A stretch of DNA of 64,000 nucleotides from Halichondria panicea (Eukaryota > Porifera > Demospongiae > Suberitida > Halichondriidae): the NCBI RefSeq assembly GCF_963675165.1, contig NC_087379.1, positions 2,608,201-2,672,200 on the forward strand, written 5' to 3'. Below are positions 46,531 through 58,473 of this stretch, piece by piece (positions within the stretch are counted from its first letter, which is position 1; each line of letters opens with the position of its first letter). The notes under the pieces are model-generated. The model did not search any database and was not told the origin of the DNA. It was given only the letters and a program-made list of their open reading frames with translations. The translations under genes were made by a program, and so were the position numbers.

Positions 46531-46885
46531 CGGCTAGATATAGCATCCAACGGTTTTTGGGGAGGAACATTTGAACGAACTTACTTCGATGTTAGAGTAT
46601 ACCCAACCCTCCTCCGCATACAGAAAGCATGAAAGGATTAAAAAGCGGGCCTACGAACAAAGAATAAGAGAGATCGAACACGCCACCTTTACACCACTTG
46701 TACCGTCCGCCACAGGGGGGTTAGGTAATGAGGCCAACACGTTTAATTTACAAAAGACTGGCATCACTACTGGCAACCAAATGGAACTATCCCTACAATA
46801 GTATAATGTGCTGGCTAAAATGCCGACTATCATTCCCTCTTCTCCGATCATCAATCATGTCCATTAGAGGACCAAGATCCTGATA
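46531..46885 (+). pseudogene. retroelement C-terminal fragment inside exon 2 of E1
   Basis: Three frames in sequence: RLDIASNGFWGGTFERTYFD + VRVY; then PSSAYRKHERIKKRAYEQRI + REIEHATFTPLV, GGLGNEA; then KRLASLLATKWNYPYNSIM with CWLKCRLSFPLLRSSIMSIR. The order FWG...FFDVRV...YRKHExxKKRAYEQR...FTPLV..GG.G...KRLA...L.CxLSFxLLRSxI is one I associate with the end of reverse-transcriptase polyproteins in sponge and cnidarian genomes (recollection, not searched). Two frameshifts mark it as dead. The same fragment is at 58119-58473. Confidence 0.65.
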
Positions 46886-47804
46886 ACCCCTACAGCTGTG
46901 GGCCTGGTAAACTCTAAATCTAACATTACAACATAAACTATTTTCACTTTTGGAATTTTTCTACCATTGCTATAAATAGCAGAGCTCTATACGCTTATAT
47001 CTGACTCACAAGCTGGCTAGAAAGTGAGCAACCAAGGAAAGCAGGTGACCCTAACTGGATCTATATCATACTATTATGTTACAGTTCATTTTACAGTTCA
47101 TTTACATATTGAAAAACATTCATATTGACCAGGAACTTGGAATAAAAGGACCTATCTATGTCTCAGCACGATCAGACAAGGTAACAGCATGCCCAGAAAG
47201 TCCTTCTAGATGGATATTGCCAGCTATATTAGCTATCCTGCACTGTACAAGCTAACTAGCTCGCGCTCATAGATAAACAAAATTTATAGCTGAATCATAA
47301 CCGTCGCATAATTGGAAAAGCGCTTTATAAAAAGCCTGCAGTTGAGCATGCGCTTAAAATAAAGATACGCTTATAGTCGAGTAAGCGCTAATAATCCAGT
47401 TTCTATACAGTATTATTATACATGTATAATTATGTACCTTTCAAGTAGTCTTTATTATAATCAACTGATGTTTTAGTTAGTCCATGCATTATGTAGACGG
47501 CTATATAGTACATATCTACACTGCACATGTGCAAACCTGACTCATGATTGACCATGTATAATTATTCTATAACTGATATTATATACTGCATGACTTCTAC
47601 TGCATGCACGTATACATGTGCAACCCATGAAAATATTCGTGATTGTGTAAAATGATGAGCTTCCTGGTTTTATAACTATATACAACAGACCACATGCAGT
47701 ACTGATTGTATCGAAGATACCTATGACTTGGAATTCTTGTATAAATGTTATACTGGTAGACCATATACATCGAGTGTTAATGAGCTCGAGAATGATGATC
47801 ATAG

Positions 47805-47890
47805 TAAACTATTTAGCATTCAGTTCGACAAAGAATGTGCATTGTGACCTTCTTTTTGGTGCTAAAATAGCTTTGATACTTATAATAAGT
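47805..47890 (+). promoter_or_regulatory. relic of the family promoter without a gene
   Basis: AACTATTTAGCATTCAGTTC ... GAATGTGCATTGTGAC ... TGCTAAAATAGCTTTGATAC matches the sequence 60-150 bases upstream of the B, C and D start codons (for example 49790-49870). No CACGTG/TATATATA follows, and no family exon 1 is downstream. Also at 59393-59478 in unit 2. Confidence 0.55.
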
Positions 47891-48341
47891 TTGCTGCATG
47901 TTGTTGAATCATTTGCCATCGAATTTTCTGTCCTGAGTCCTGACTAGGCCTGTGCCAAATATTCCGAAATAATTTTTGGCACTGTGAAAACAGTTTAATG
48001 ATATTCATTGAGTTGCACATGCGCAGTAGCTCAGAACACGCCCATATTTTACATGGCAGTAAACCGGTTTATGAGCTGAAGAATGCAATTAGCGTTGATT
48101 ACTATACTACTTACGTCAGTAAGTGTGTAGGTTTCTCCTAGCTGGTATATACTCTCTCTGGCATGACTGCTGTTCTATACATACATCATCATGTATAGCG
48201 TGTCTATATATAATGTAAACGAACATGCATGCATGTAGACACAGTCACTAGATCGATATCGATATATTATTAAGTGTATGTGTAAAATTGCACTCATGCG
48301 GCAGTGGGTGGAATGCTCTGACACTCATTGAAACTCTCAGG

Positions 48342-48414
48342 ATACCCTCCAGGGTATAAATTCCATGTAACCTGCTAGGGTTTACATTAAAATTCATGTA
48401 CCCTAAGGGTACAT
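48342..48414. repeat. array of three CCCT/AGGG mini-hairpins
   Basis: ATACCCTCCAGGGTAT, then TGTAACCTGCTAGGGTTTACA-like (one imperfect pair), then ATGTACCCTAAGGGTACAT, spaced about 10 bases apart. Conserved at 59931-60003 in unit 2. Function unknown; could be a foldback remnant. Confidence 0.6.
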
Positions 48415-49036
48415 TGGCTGTGGTCAGTCTGAAGCCCTCCTTTCACTAGGCCAAAAAAAGTTTTAGCATAACAGGTGTCTAAAGAATAATATGCATCAAT
48501 GTCAAACTTTTGGTAAAGATCATTACATTAAATTTTGCATAACTATGTTCACATGGCAAAAAATGGCTGAAGATGCAGACTCATAAATCAGCCGCCGTTC
48601 TTTTAATTAGGGATCAGTTCAAATCAGCGAGATAACACTGAGAATCATAGTATGTCTTGAGTCAGTTGTGTGTTATGTTTATTTTTACATTGTTATGTCA
48701 CATTTTTGTAGAATAATCGGATTTTTTATGGGAATAATGGGCACATTTTTCAAGAATTAAAGAATAGAATAATGGGTGGGCCTATGCCTCCACGCTTTAA
48801 TTAAAGACCTTCTCTTTTAAAAAAAGACTACCAAGACAAAATTTGTGGAAAGCAAAAAATGTGCGGATATCTGAAGTTGTAAATGTGGTTAATTGTCAAG
48901 TGCAAGCACACGCATACAAAATTATGTGCACAGTGCACATGCACGGCAGGGTTCAAAGAGTGTTTACAACTACTACTCAGTTGTAAAAGGGTTGGATAAC
49001 AGCTTCTAATTGTCAATAGGTGTTCATAGTACAAGC

Positions 49037-49113
49037 TAGCCTCGACCCCCGGCCGATCCGTCTCCAATTGAAGTTTGTTCTATTAAAAAAAAATCGGCCT
49101 GGGACCGAGGCTA
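49037..49113. mobile_element. 77-bp MITE, TAGCCTCG family
   Basis: TAGCCTCGACCCCCGGCCG ... complement, with poly-A in the loop side. The 9-bp TSD AGTACAAGC is at 49028-49036 and 49114-49122. The same insertion is in unit 2 at 60622-60698, so it predates the duplication. It split one copy of the 141-bp repeat. Confidence 0.85.
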
Positions 49114-49123
49114 AGTACAAGCT

Positions 49124-49635
49124 ATACCCGCAGTGTATTGTTTATTATTGTACTACCTCGTGCAGTTCTATGTATTTCCTCGGGGAATACATACAACTAC
49201 TACTCAGTTGTAAAAGGGTTGGATAACAGCTTCTAATTGTCAATAGGTGTTCATAGTACAAGCTATACTCGCAGTGTATTGTTTATTATTGTACTACCTC
49301 GTGCAGTTCTATGTATTCCCTCGGGGAATACATAGAACTACTACTCAGTTGTAAAAGGGTTGGATAACAGCTTCTAATTGTCAATAGGTGTTCATAGTAC
49401 AAGCTATACCCGCAGTGTATTGTTTATTATTGTACTACCTCGTGCAGTTCTATGTATTCCCTCGGGGAATACATAGAACTACTACTCAGTTGTAAAAGGG
49501 TTGGATAACAGCTTCTAATTGTCAATAGGTGTTCATAGTACAAGCTATACTCGCAGTGTATTGTTTATTATTGTACTACCTCGTGCAGTTCTATGTATTC
49601 CCTCGGGGAATACATAGAACTGCACGAGGTAGTAC
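49124..49635. repeat. 141-bp minisatellite at unit 1/unit 2 junction, ending in a perfect hairpin
   Basis: Successive copies start with AACTACTACTCAGTTGTAAA at 49195, 49336 and 49477, and the fourth boundary is at 49618: exact 141-bp spacing. Each copy holds CTATGTATTCCCTCGGGGAA + TACATAG. The last boundary turns into GAACTGCACGAGGTAGTAC, so 49573-49635 is a perfect 30-bp stem with loop TCG. About four copies here, about two at 60700-60938, and one partial at 38364-38440. Confidence 0.9.
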
Positions 49636-49889
49636 AAATCCAATATACACCCTTGATATCCATGGTACAACTATTACATGTACGTCACGTGTACATGCCT
49701 AACCCTAACTTATGTGTATGCTGTGAATTGACTAACATATAATTATACATCGAGCTAGTGCATGTATGTGTATAATGAGATCATAGTAAACTATTTAGCA
49801 TTCAGTTTGACAATGAAATGTGCATTGTGACTTCGTTTTTGATGCTAAAAATAGCTTGATCCTTATAATAAATGTGGCATTGACAATAG

Positions 49890-49903
49890 CACGTGGTATA
49901 TAT
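49890..49903 (+). promoter_or_regulatory. E-box plus TATA box upstream of copy C
   Basis: CACGTG at 49890-49895 followed by TATATATAG, about 50 bases before the ATG at 49948; same layout as B and D. Confidence 0.5.
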
Positions 49904-49947
49904 AGTTTTTGTCCAGGGTGTGAGCAGAACACTAGTTTGCAATTGTC

Positions 49948-52205
49948 ATGTCTGAATCCAAATACCTACTCTTTCTAGTAGTACTAGTTAGTGCTAGTAA
50001 TGCTGTTAGTGGTGCACCTGTGAATATTGCTCCATGCAGTAGTGACTGAAAGTTCTGGTCATGAACCTTTACCTCAGTGTGACCCATGCAGGAGAGGACA
50101 GTTGTTCCCAGTGTTACGATTTGCTTGTCAACGAAGTGATTATAAGCAACAAAAACCGTTATAATCTCCAAAAGGTTTTCTTTCCTGCAAACTATTCTGA
50201 CCCTGTGTTTGTAAGGGTTACCTATCATTTTACTCAAAACCCAGACGGTCCTACAGACTATTTGGAGGAAGGTTCAACTCAAGTATAGTTTTGGACGGAA
50301 TCGACATTCTATCTCTTCCAACCAATAGCAAGTTTGCAGTTCACTTCTCTCCTGTTTTCTGACACAACGTTAAGTTCAAATAAAATCGATTTGTATTTAC
50401 AGCCAAGTTGTGAAAACAGTAGTATCGATATGATGCAGCTACTAACTCAAAGGGTAAGTGAATTATTAAGAAAATTGCTTCAATTGGTGGTTTTATACAT
50501 TGATTATAGGCCCTGCATGTAATCCAGTAATTAGCAATAATAATAATATTATATGTCTCTTAAAACATTTTGTTCTTCAAAATTACAGTTAAAGTCGTAT
50601 ACAGCTATGCAAACTATTGCTGCTCCAATTAGCGATGATTACGATGCAAAAGGAGAGAGCTTAGAAACATTGTTAAAGTTTCACAATGGTAGTTATATCG
50701 ATGGAGGTCAACATCTTAGCTATTATACATTTGCTTTCCACTTTGTATTCCCATTTCTTGGAGTTTTGTTCGTTGCGAATCTGCTACATCATTTTGTAGA
50801 AAACAATAAACTTATTTTTGTGAGGAGTGACAAGTCTGCAGACAATGACAGCCATGGTCTGGGAGAGTTAAAGATTTCAACTGTCAATATGACTGTATAT
50901 ATCAGTGTAACTTGTTGTTTTCTTTTTGTGCTTTTTGTGATTGTACTTGATTGCATTGGAGTCAATAAACGGGTCTTCTTTGTACAAGACGAAATTTATT
51001 ATTTTCCCGAAGCAAAGAGTGGAAATGAGTCATCTGTAATGACTCTAATCCTGGAATTTAGTGTACCTGGTTTGATGCTTGCTGAAGATTTGCTTGTACT
51101 CGTTTTAATGTTTTTGATGTGTATACGCAAGTTGTGTACTCGTACTAAATCTACTGATAAACAGTGTTGTAAAGGATGCAGCTGCTTAGGACAGTCGTGC
51201 AAGTTGTCTTTAGGATCCAACAAGAAGTGGTACAACATTATAATGGGGCCAATTTCTTGCTTGCTTATCCATTCATATCATATCCTGGTGGGATTCATTC
51301 ATACACCACACCATGCAACAAGCATGCTGGTTTTCTACGGACTTATGATTGTTACTTTTATCTTAACATTAAAGGCTGCCTATTATAACTTATTTAAGTT
51401 GTACCAATGGCACCAGAGGCAGTCCACATGTAACTGTATTTGCAGGATATTGTTTTGTCTTTGGCCTTGTGTTATCGATGAGGATGAAGGTCAAGGGACA
51501 ATCGTGGAGAATGACAGTGAAGGGACAATCACGCGCGAGTGGAATGAAGAGCGTGAGAGGCAATCCCGATGTAACAAAATCTGCAGAGCAATAGTTTGCT
51601 GTTGTCCTATTATGAAGGAAGAGGAAAGTACTCAGACGGGTGAAAGTAATCAGGTGGATAAAGGTAAATGCTGTTATTGCCCTTTTGTTATTAAAAAGAA
51701 AGAAGATGAGGAAGCTAATTGCATCAAAAGGTCTAAAACTAAATGTGCACGCTGTTGTTATTCAAGTTTCTTGATTTTTTGTTTCTATTGGTTTTGCCGG
51801 ACTAAAAACAATCAACATTGTTGTGCCCTACTGCTCATCTTTGGTTTGTCTATCTTGACAGGCTTGGTTTTTGTTTATATAGCATTCCTGTTTATCTTAG
51901 TGCCAATCAACCACGTTATTGATGATGCACCAGCACGAATCCTCAGCATCAACCAGACCATAGTTATTCTCTTTGGAGCTGCCATAACTTACAAGATTTA
52001 CCAAGATAGGAAGTTTGAGACGTTTCTCGACTACTTGGTGAGAGCTGTCACCAATAAAGATAAAATAGAAGATCGTCACTTCAAGGACATTAAAACAGAC
52101 GCCTGGGAAAAGATGAGCCGTAATGAGAGACGCAAAGAAGTGGCTTACGTTGCTCTTAGTGCTATGTATGAAACAGCCAAAGTTATACCTAACAACGCAG
52201 GGTGA
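49948..52205 (+). pseudogene. copy C of the membrane-protein family; exon 1 multiply broken, exon 2 intact
   Basis: Exon 1 49948-50453, intron 50454-50588, exon 2 50589-52205. Exon 1 has two separate 4-base gains against copy D: TGCA at 50035-50038 (CTCCA-TGCA-GTAG) and at 50087-50090, the latter shared with B. A TGG codon is changed to TAG at 50286-50288. Exon 2 encodes the same 538 residues as copy B, including the Cys-rich insertion, so it is either under constraint, recently converted or very recently duplicated. Start, promoter and splice sites are kept. Confidence 0.85.
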
Positions 52206-54797
52206 CTGATTGAACACTTAAAAACGCTATTGAAGTACAATGGCTATAGACTACTACTGATTCGAATCGTATAGAAACTCTTTTTAACTATGTGTTTTAA
52301 GTGTGTTGTCACTCCATAATAGCTGTTCTAGACTGTACTTGTAGCCTTTTGTTTATACGGTAGTATAATATATTGTAGCTAATTTATCTGTCATTCGGTT
52401 GAGATCTGTTGCTGCAGTGTTGAAACAATAATTATAACCATAAACGAGTCAAAAGTCATGTTGCATGGTTAAGAATAATGGTGCCTAAAAAGTCCTATTA
52501 CTATACATAATGGTATTCTCTTCTGGTTTGTATTACCATTCCTTGCTCACATTCCAAATAACGGTGTCGTCTTCACAGTGAACACACTCATTACATAAGA
52601 AAGGTTCAGCTATACTCTAAGCATATAAATTATAGGCACTTAGCCTTTGTGCACGTGGTTATAGTACTGTGGTTATAGTACTGTGTGTGGAGACTTTTGA
52701 CTGTTCAATTTATGCACACCTGCATGCACCATCGAAGTAATTACGAGCTACGAGCTTGAATGTTAGCAGATCGGCTGTTGCAAACCTTATACACACTGTG
52801 CTCGTTTTGGGCACGTCAGCGTGTTACTAACCCTCGCCTCTCCATTGACTAATTGATTGTAGCCATACACAATCTTCTAAATCTGATGGTTTCACACCCA
52901 AGGATGTGTATTCAGCCTACCTCATGATTTTTAAGGTACCATTATTTCCAGTTACCCATCAATTAGAAACAATCTCTGCACACATGCACAGAGCAGCAGT
53001 TGACCGAGGCGAAGGCGATGGCACAGAACAGGAACCTATTGGGTAGTACACACCCTCCAGTTCATCACCAAGTATACTCGGCAGGCGTTTGTATATACCC
53101 CTGCCCTATAGTGGATAGGATAGCACCTATGCTCAGCAAGAGAGCTCTATAACGGTTAGGCTGTCACTTAAAAGCGTTTGCTACCAGCTGCTGATGCAAT
53201 TTATTACCTGTATACACATGCATATAATTATGATAACTGAAGTCTGAAATAAGTATTGCCACACTGTTTTCCTTTCATCTTAGAGGTCAAAATGCAACAA
53301 GCCGACATACACAACACACAATGCCACTACCTAAAGCAGCCGTCTCACATGTCACACAATACACAATGCCACTATTTTAATAAGTATAGTAGTAGATCTA
53401 TCACGTGCACAGCAACTATACTGTAGGTAGTGACATTGTGTGTTGTGTGTCAGGTGATACTGCTAACACAATGCCACTACCTATAATTAAAGTAGTCCTC
53501 TCACATGTCACACAATGCAACTACTGGAGTTTGTAGAATCTTTAATGCAGCACATGAATAAAAGTGTTGAGCATAGTGCGTTCCTTATAATAATAATTAT
53601 GCACTATTATGCTCATATATATAAATTTGTTGCCCAGTGAGTGGGCGATCAAAGCAACCGAGTGCTCTGTATATGGCATATTGCATCACTATTATACCAT
53701 AGCAACCATAATTATATTGCTGTGTGTGTAAATGCAGTGGATGAAGTCTGCTTTTTGAGTTATGACCCATGCACCCTCCCTTTTTGAGGGCTAAATGTGT
53801 GAATAGCCCACATATGCATGACTTCCACAATGCACAATGCACGGGAATAACCCGTGTATTGTGCATTTTGATACCATCTGTCCGTTTACACTTAGGGGAT
53901 TTATGCTATAGATTGGTATACATGCATGTATGCAGGTATGTGTCTTAAATGTATATACACGTCAGTTACTGAACAAGTCAAATGAGATGGCTTGAGATTG
54001 AGTGCAGGACTGAGTCATGTATTCGGGTGGAGTCTGGTCCCGCTCTATTCGAATTAGCGAAGGTCTACTGCAGGGGGGCCGGACAGCATCACACGAGCAA
54101 ATATTTCTGCTGAGTCAGGCAAGATTTTTTACATTGAGTTCAATGTGAAATTTGTCAACTAAATTACTCATTATAAATTACTCTTACCGGTTTCCCTCAT
54201 TTTAACTAGAAGAATCAGTTTATACTCAGCGTTAATTTGAGGTTTAGTGAGCCTACAGTCTCGAGTCAAAGCCTCGTGTACATCTAGGTTCGAGCTTTTT
54301 AGCTTCTAAGCGACAATGAAGCTTTAACATCAAAATCTACCTCATTGTGTTGAGGCTGCATCCATGGTACAAACACAGTGCTATCACATCCATGCAGGTG
54401 AGTAGACTCAGACAGACAGACAGACTGATCGCGACTATTATATACCACGTGGCGCCGCGGGTTAATAATGGTGATGGTAAAATGCCAAGCATGTTGACAT
54501 GGAATTGACAAATAGTGTAGGTGCAAACATTAGAGTTGGATAAGTGGAAAGGCCTGAAGAAAAGCAAGTCGAAACGCCAAATGAGCACACTTCTTTGATA
54601 AAAAATAGAATTCTCAACATTCTACTGTTTGTAATCAAGCGGAAGGTACAACAAGCAGGAACAATAGTGGTATATTGGTGATTTGACAAGCCCGGTTACA
54701 GATATTGCAGATCAGAGCGCTACCGGTAGTGGAGTTGATAAAAAAACGTATTAGTTTTCCGATATCTTAAATTTCATTATTGATGACCTATGTATGC
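52206..54797. other. spacer of unit 2
   Basis: Counterpart of 40967-43982 without the 439-bp transposon. Keeps the coding-like frame (52855-53046), the ACACAATGCCACTACCT repeats (53315-53500), the imperfect hairpin (53828-53866) and the GACAATGAAGC repeat block (54311-54470). Confidence 0.4.
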
Positions 54798-54899
54798 TAT
54801 TTCTGTTTATTCTTATTCCCATCAACTCTGCCATCAAAAATGCTCCTGAACGACTCTTTAGCATCAACCAACGTGACATACAATCTTTACAATACTGAG
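54798..54899 (+). pseudogene. relic 3' segment of a family member (unit 2)
   Basis: Same 33-residue fragment as at 43983-44084 (LFLFILIPIN ... NAPERLFSINQ) with identical residues. A TATG duplication just upstream (54791-54794) is the only local difference. Confidence 0.7.
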
Positions 54900-55155
54900 C
54901 TTAGATCAAAAAATTTATGTTCAGCACTTGTATATGCGTTGCTTTAATTTTTTGCTGCATGTTTGCTGTCCTAGCAGTGATGACTGCATGCATGGTCCTG
55001 CTTATAGTGAGTGCTGTGTTTTGGGAGTACAATCTGTACACATTTTGGTATAGTGTACATGCGTGTATGCGAAAAAATCTTGTTAACACTTCTATTTCAG
55101 GGTAAATAAACAGCAGCATTAAAGATTTGCAATTACAACTGGTTTGTGCCACAAC

Positions 55156-55933
55156 TAGAGCACTAAAGTGCAAACCCTCGGCTGGTGACATGATTATAAA
55201 GAAACCAGAAGACTGATATAATGCAGTGCATATAGTGATGTTGTTATCATCATCATGCATGACTTGCACAGCAACTCAGGAGCAATAAAACTAAACCAGA
55301 CTGGAGGCATGCTGAAACATTTGAGAACAGGTAGTAGTACTATAAATATATGCACTGTGGATTAGGATCACAGCAAAGAAGCATGGAGTCTCAGAGAAGT
55401 ATGGCTCCAGGTCCTGCATGGATCCCAGTCAGCTTAAAGCAAGCTTTCTGGTTTAGTGACCCTGTTCCAATATTGTTCCTGGTATATACAGCTTTCTACT
55501 TTAGTGACCCTGTTCCATTGTTTCTGGACCTGGTACAGGATCACTTCAGTTATAAGTAACGCATGTGCAAGTTCTGTTCAAGCTACATTTTGCTCGCTTT
55601 TATTAGACAACGAAGCTTTAACACCGAAAGCTGCCACTATTAGAAGTACTGACTTGTTGTGTGGAGGCTACCCATGCTGTAAACGCAGTGCTAGAGCATC
55701 CAGGTAAGCAGACCCAGTCACAAGCTTCTTAGCTTTTGCTCGTTTTTATTTGACAACGAAGGTTTAACATGAAATTCTGCCACTATTAAAATTAATAACT
55801 TGTTGTATGAAGGCTATCCATGCTGTAAACGCAGTGCCATGGCGTGCAGGTGAGTAGACTCACACATTACAAACAAACAAACAGACCAACGGACTACTAT
55901 ACCCGTGGCCGCCCACGCGCGCCTCGGGTAATA
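55156..55933. repeat. block of about 780 bp present only in unit 2, with internal direct repeats
   Basis: Lies between ...GGTTTGTGCCACAA and ATGTGTCGGATAGC, which are adjacent in unit 1 (44325-44350). It includes a duplicated TGGTTTAGTGACCCTGTTCC-type segment (55450, 55498). Two copies of a 150-bp module (GACAACGAAGCTTTAACACC at 55609, GACAACGAAGGTTTAACATG at 55752) are related to the block at 43503/54311. It ends in a GC-rich CCCGTGGCCGCCCACGCGCG foot. Either an insertion in unit 2 or a deletion in unit 1. Confidence 0.65.
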
Positions 55934-56116
55934 ATGTGTCGGATAGCTCTGGCTTATCTACTGCATGCTCTCACACTGAGTTTCATGCACACACACACAT
56001 GCACACACACACACACACACGCACACGCACACACACAAACTTCCCAGAGCTCAGCCATTTCCAGTCGGACACCTTTATTATATTCTCCTATAGTGCCCTA
56101 GTGGCTGAGTTACATT

Positions 56117-56849
56117 ATGACTCGGGCGGGGATTACGGGAATGGATGGTGAGGGGTATGCAGCTGCTCGATTTTCTAGAGAGAGAGAAAGAGAGAGTGAA
56201 CTATCGTTTTTTTGTGGCTCAAATTGTTGGTATTCCACTCACAAGTACACCCTCAACAGGTTCACTATCACCACTGGTAAGTGATATTTAGTTCTATTTA
56301 CGCTCTTATAATGCTGAATCACTGACTTCCTTGCCCACCACCATAATTATTGCTGAACCTGCATGCCCTTGCTTATATTGAAGCTCCAAATTGTTATGTG
56401 CATGCATGAGTGGTCATTCCAGTACGTGTGTATATTCACATGCATTCCAGTGTTACTAGTTGCTCCATGCAGCTTCAGATTATTCCCTTGCATGTAGGTG
56501 TTGATCGTTTGGTTGGTATATTGGCTCTGTGATCCTATTTCTCACTCTATAACTGCTTGTGGGATTGTAAATTAGTTTAATTTGTATTTCTATATCACGT
56601 CTTTTGTATCAATTTCAATTTCTGTGAGTGCATTTCTACTGTCTGATATATATAGGAATTGACATTCATTTGATACTTCGAACTGCACCTCAGCGCAAGC
56701 AAACTCTTTGGGTGCTCTATACAAGTGTTCAGTGTTGCGATGATAATGAGTATACAGACAGGAGATGGGGTAGCGCTATACATGCTGACAGAGAAACCAT
56801 GAAAATTCCTTGTTACATGCACATTTATAACTTGTGCATGGTGATGTAA
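56117..56849 (+). CDS. candidate small two-exon gene of unknown function
   Basis: Exon 1 56117-56276 (MTRAGITGMDGEGYAAARFS ... ends G|GTAAGT, phase 1); exon 2 56656-56849 after TATATATAG. The phases agree and join ITTG to IDIHLILRTAPQRKQ, ending CMVM and stop; about 117 aa in all. No domain recognised, no signal peptide. In unit 1 the same locus has one T fewer and a 4-base gain and cannot be read through, so it is either a real gene broken in unit 1 or a chance open frame in unit 2. Low confidence. Confidence 0.25.
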
Positions 56850-57518
56850 GACAAATAAACTAATTGAAAAGCTCGTGGGCTTGATGGTATCACATGCCTT
56901 ACATCACCACACAAGTCATAAATGTAACAGGGAATGTTCATGGTTCCTCTGTTAGCATAATTATGATATCCACATGTATATATACATAATAATGTATATG
57001 TGGCCAAGCAAATTGATTCTTAACAGCTTGTTACGACATGCAGAATCATTAGTAGCATTTTTTTAGTATCGTCGTTTATTATTGGAAAATGTTCATGGCG
57101 TTTGCATGTTACTATGGTTGAGGCTTGATGTAGTTGTTGTCACATGCATTATTCATGAGCATGAACTTTGATTTGCTGTGTACTTGTCCAACCTTTAATT
57201 GTGTGGTGTGCAGAGAAATGCATGCATGCATGCATATACCATTGTCAACTTATAAACGCTCTTAAAATAACATGGCCACAAATCAGTTGACAATTCATTT
57301 TTAATGGCATGCACGTGCTGTTTAGCCTATACCCACCCATACAGTGTGTATTCACGGGATGTTAGTTTAGTGTTATGTCCATGAATGATTATAATGCTAT
57401 TGGATATATTTTACCATGGAAATGGTGTGATTTGAACATGCAACTATAAGGCTCACAAAGAAATTAGCCAGGCTGAGTGTTAACATATTAATCTATAATC
57501 TTCTAGACTAAAGCCAAT

Positions 57519-58118
57519 ATGAGATATTTAGCTAACGTGATTTTTGTCATCAGTCTTGCTTCATATGCGAATTCCCTACCTCTTGGAAATGCTACAGATG
57601 GTGCGGGTGTAGCAAATACGTTTGGTTGCGAGCCAGGAGAAATTAAGTGCTCGAAATGCTTCGATGTGCTCGTTAATGAAATTATATCAAGTGATCGAAA
57701 TCGATACAACTTGCAGCGTATTTTTCCATCTGATACAGCAAACCCAGTTTTTATTGCAGTGACATACTACTTTACGAGAAACGTGTCTGCATGGAAATGG
57801 CTCCACTGACTATTCTCTAACCTCCCCCAACCAAACCTGGTTTTGGACTCAGTCCACTTTCTACTTGTTCCAACCAGTTGAATCTCTCCAGTATACATCT
57901 CTCCTGTTTTCTGATCCATCTCTATACATAAGTCAAACGTCTCCTTGTATCTCGAACCAAACTGCATGGAAGCTGATGTCGATATGCTCAAGTTTCTCAC
58001 CCAAAGGGTAAAAAGCTGCTATATAGCTGCATGTATACAGTGAGTAATTTTTGCCGTGGATATAGTGTAACTTTATTTTCAGTTAAAGATCTATGCCATG
58101 GAACAAAAAGTTGCTGCA
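57519..58118 (+). pseudogene. copy E2 of the membrane-protein family
   Basis: Unit 2 counterpart of E1: exon 1 57519-58007, exon 2 from 58083. Same CATG gain, same later 4-base loss, same run into retroelement sequence. All lesions therefore predate the duplication. Confidence 0.8.
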
Positions 58119-58473
58119 CGGCTAGATATAGCATCCAACGGTTTTTGGGGAGGAACATTTGAACGAACTTACTTCGATGTTAGAGTATACCCAACCCTCC
58201 TCCGCATACAGAAAGCATGAAAGGATCAAAAAGCGGGCCTACGAACAAAGAATAAGAGAGATCGAACACGCCACCTTTACACCACTTGTACCGTCCGCCA
58301 CAGGGGGGTTAGGTAATGAGGCCAACACGTTTAATTTACAAAAGACTGGCATCACTACTGGCAACCAAATGGAACTATCCCTACAATAGTATAATGTGCT
58401 GGCTAAAATGCCGACTATCATTCCCTCTTCTCCGATCATCAATCATGTCCATTAGAGGACCAAGGTCCTGATA
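58119..58473 (+). pseudogene. retroelement C-terminal fragment inside exon 2 of E2
   Basis: Identical in content to 46531-46885 (GFWGGTFERTYFDVRV, YRKHERIKKRAYEQRIREIE, CWLKCRLSFPLLRSS) with the same frameshifts. Confidence 0.65.

Larger units (their letters stand above)
46886..49036. other. spacer of unit 1 with relic promoter and hairpin array
   Basis: No gene. A diverged duplicate of the B/C/D promoter region lies at 47805-47890. A three-hairpin CCCT/AGGG array is at 48342-48414. From about 48770 the sequence is also present in 'unit 0' (32920-33172). The frame 47723-47947 (plus) covers the relic promoter and is not called. Confidence 0.45.

Noticed and set aside
49124-49635. CRISPR-like regular repeat array
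   Set aside because: Tandem 141-bp copies without unique spacers in an animal genome; a minisatellite.
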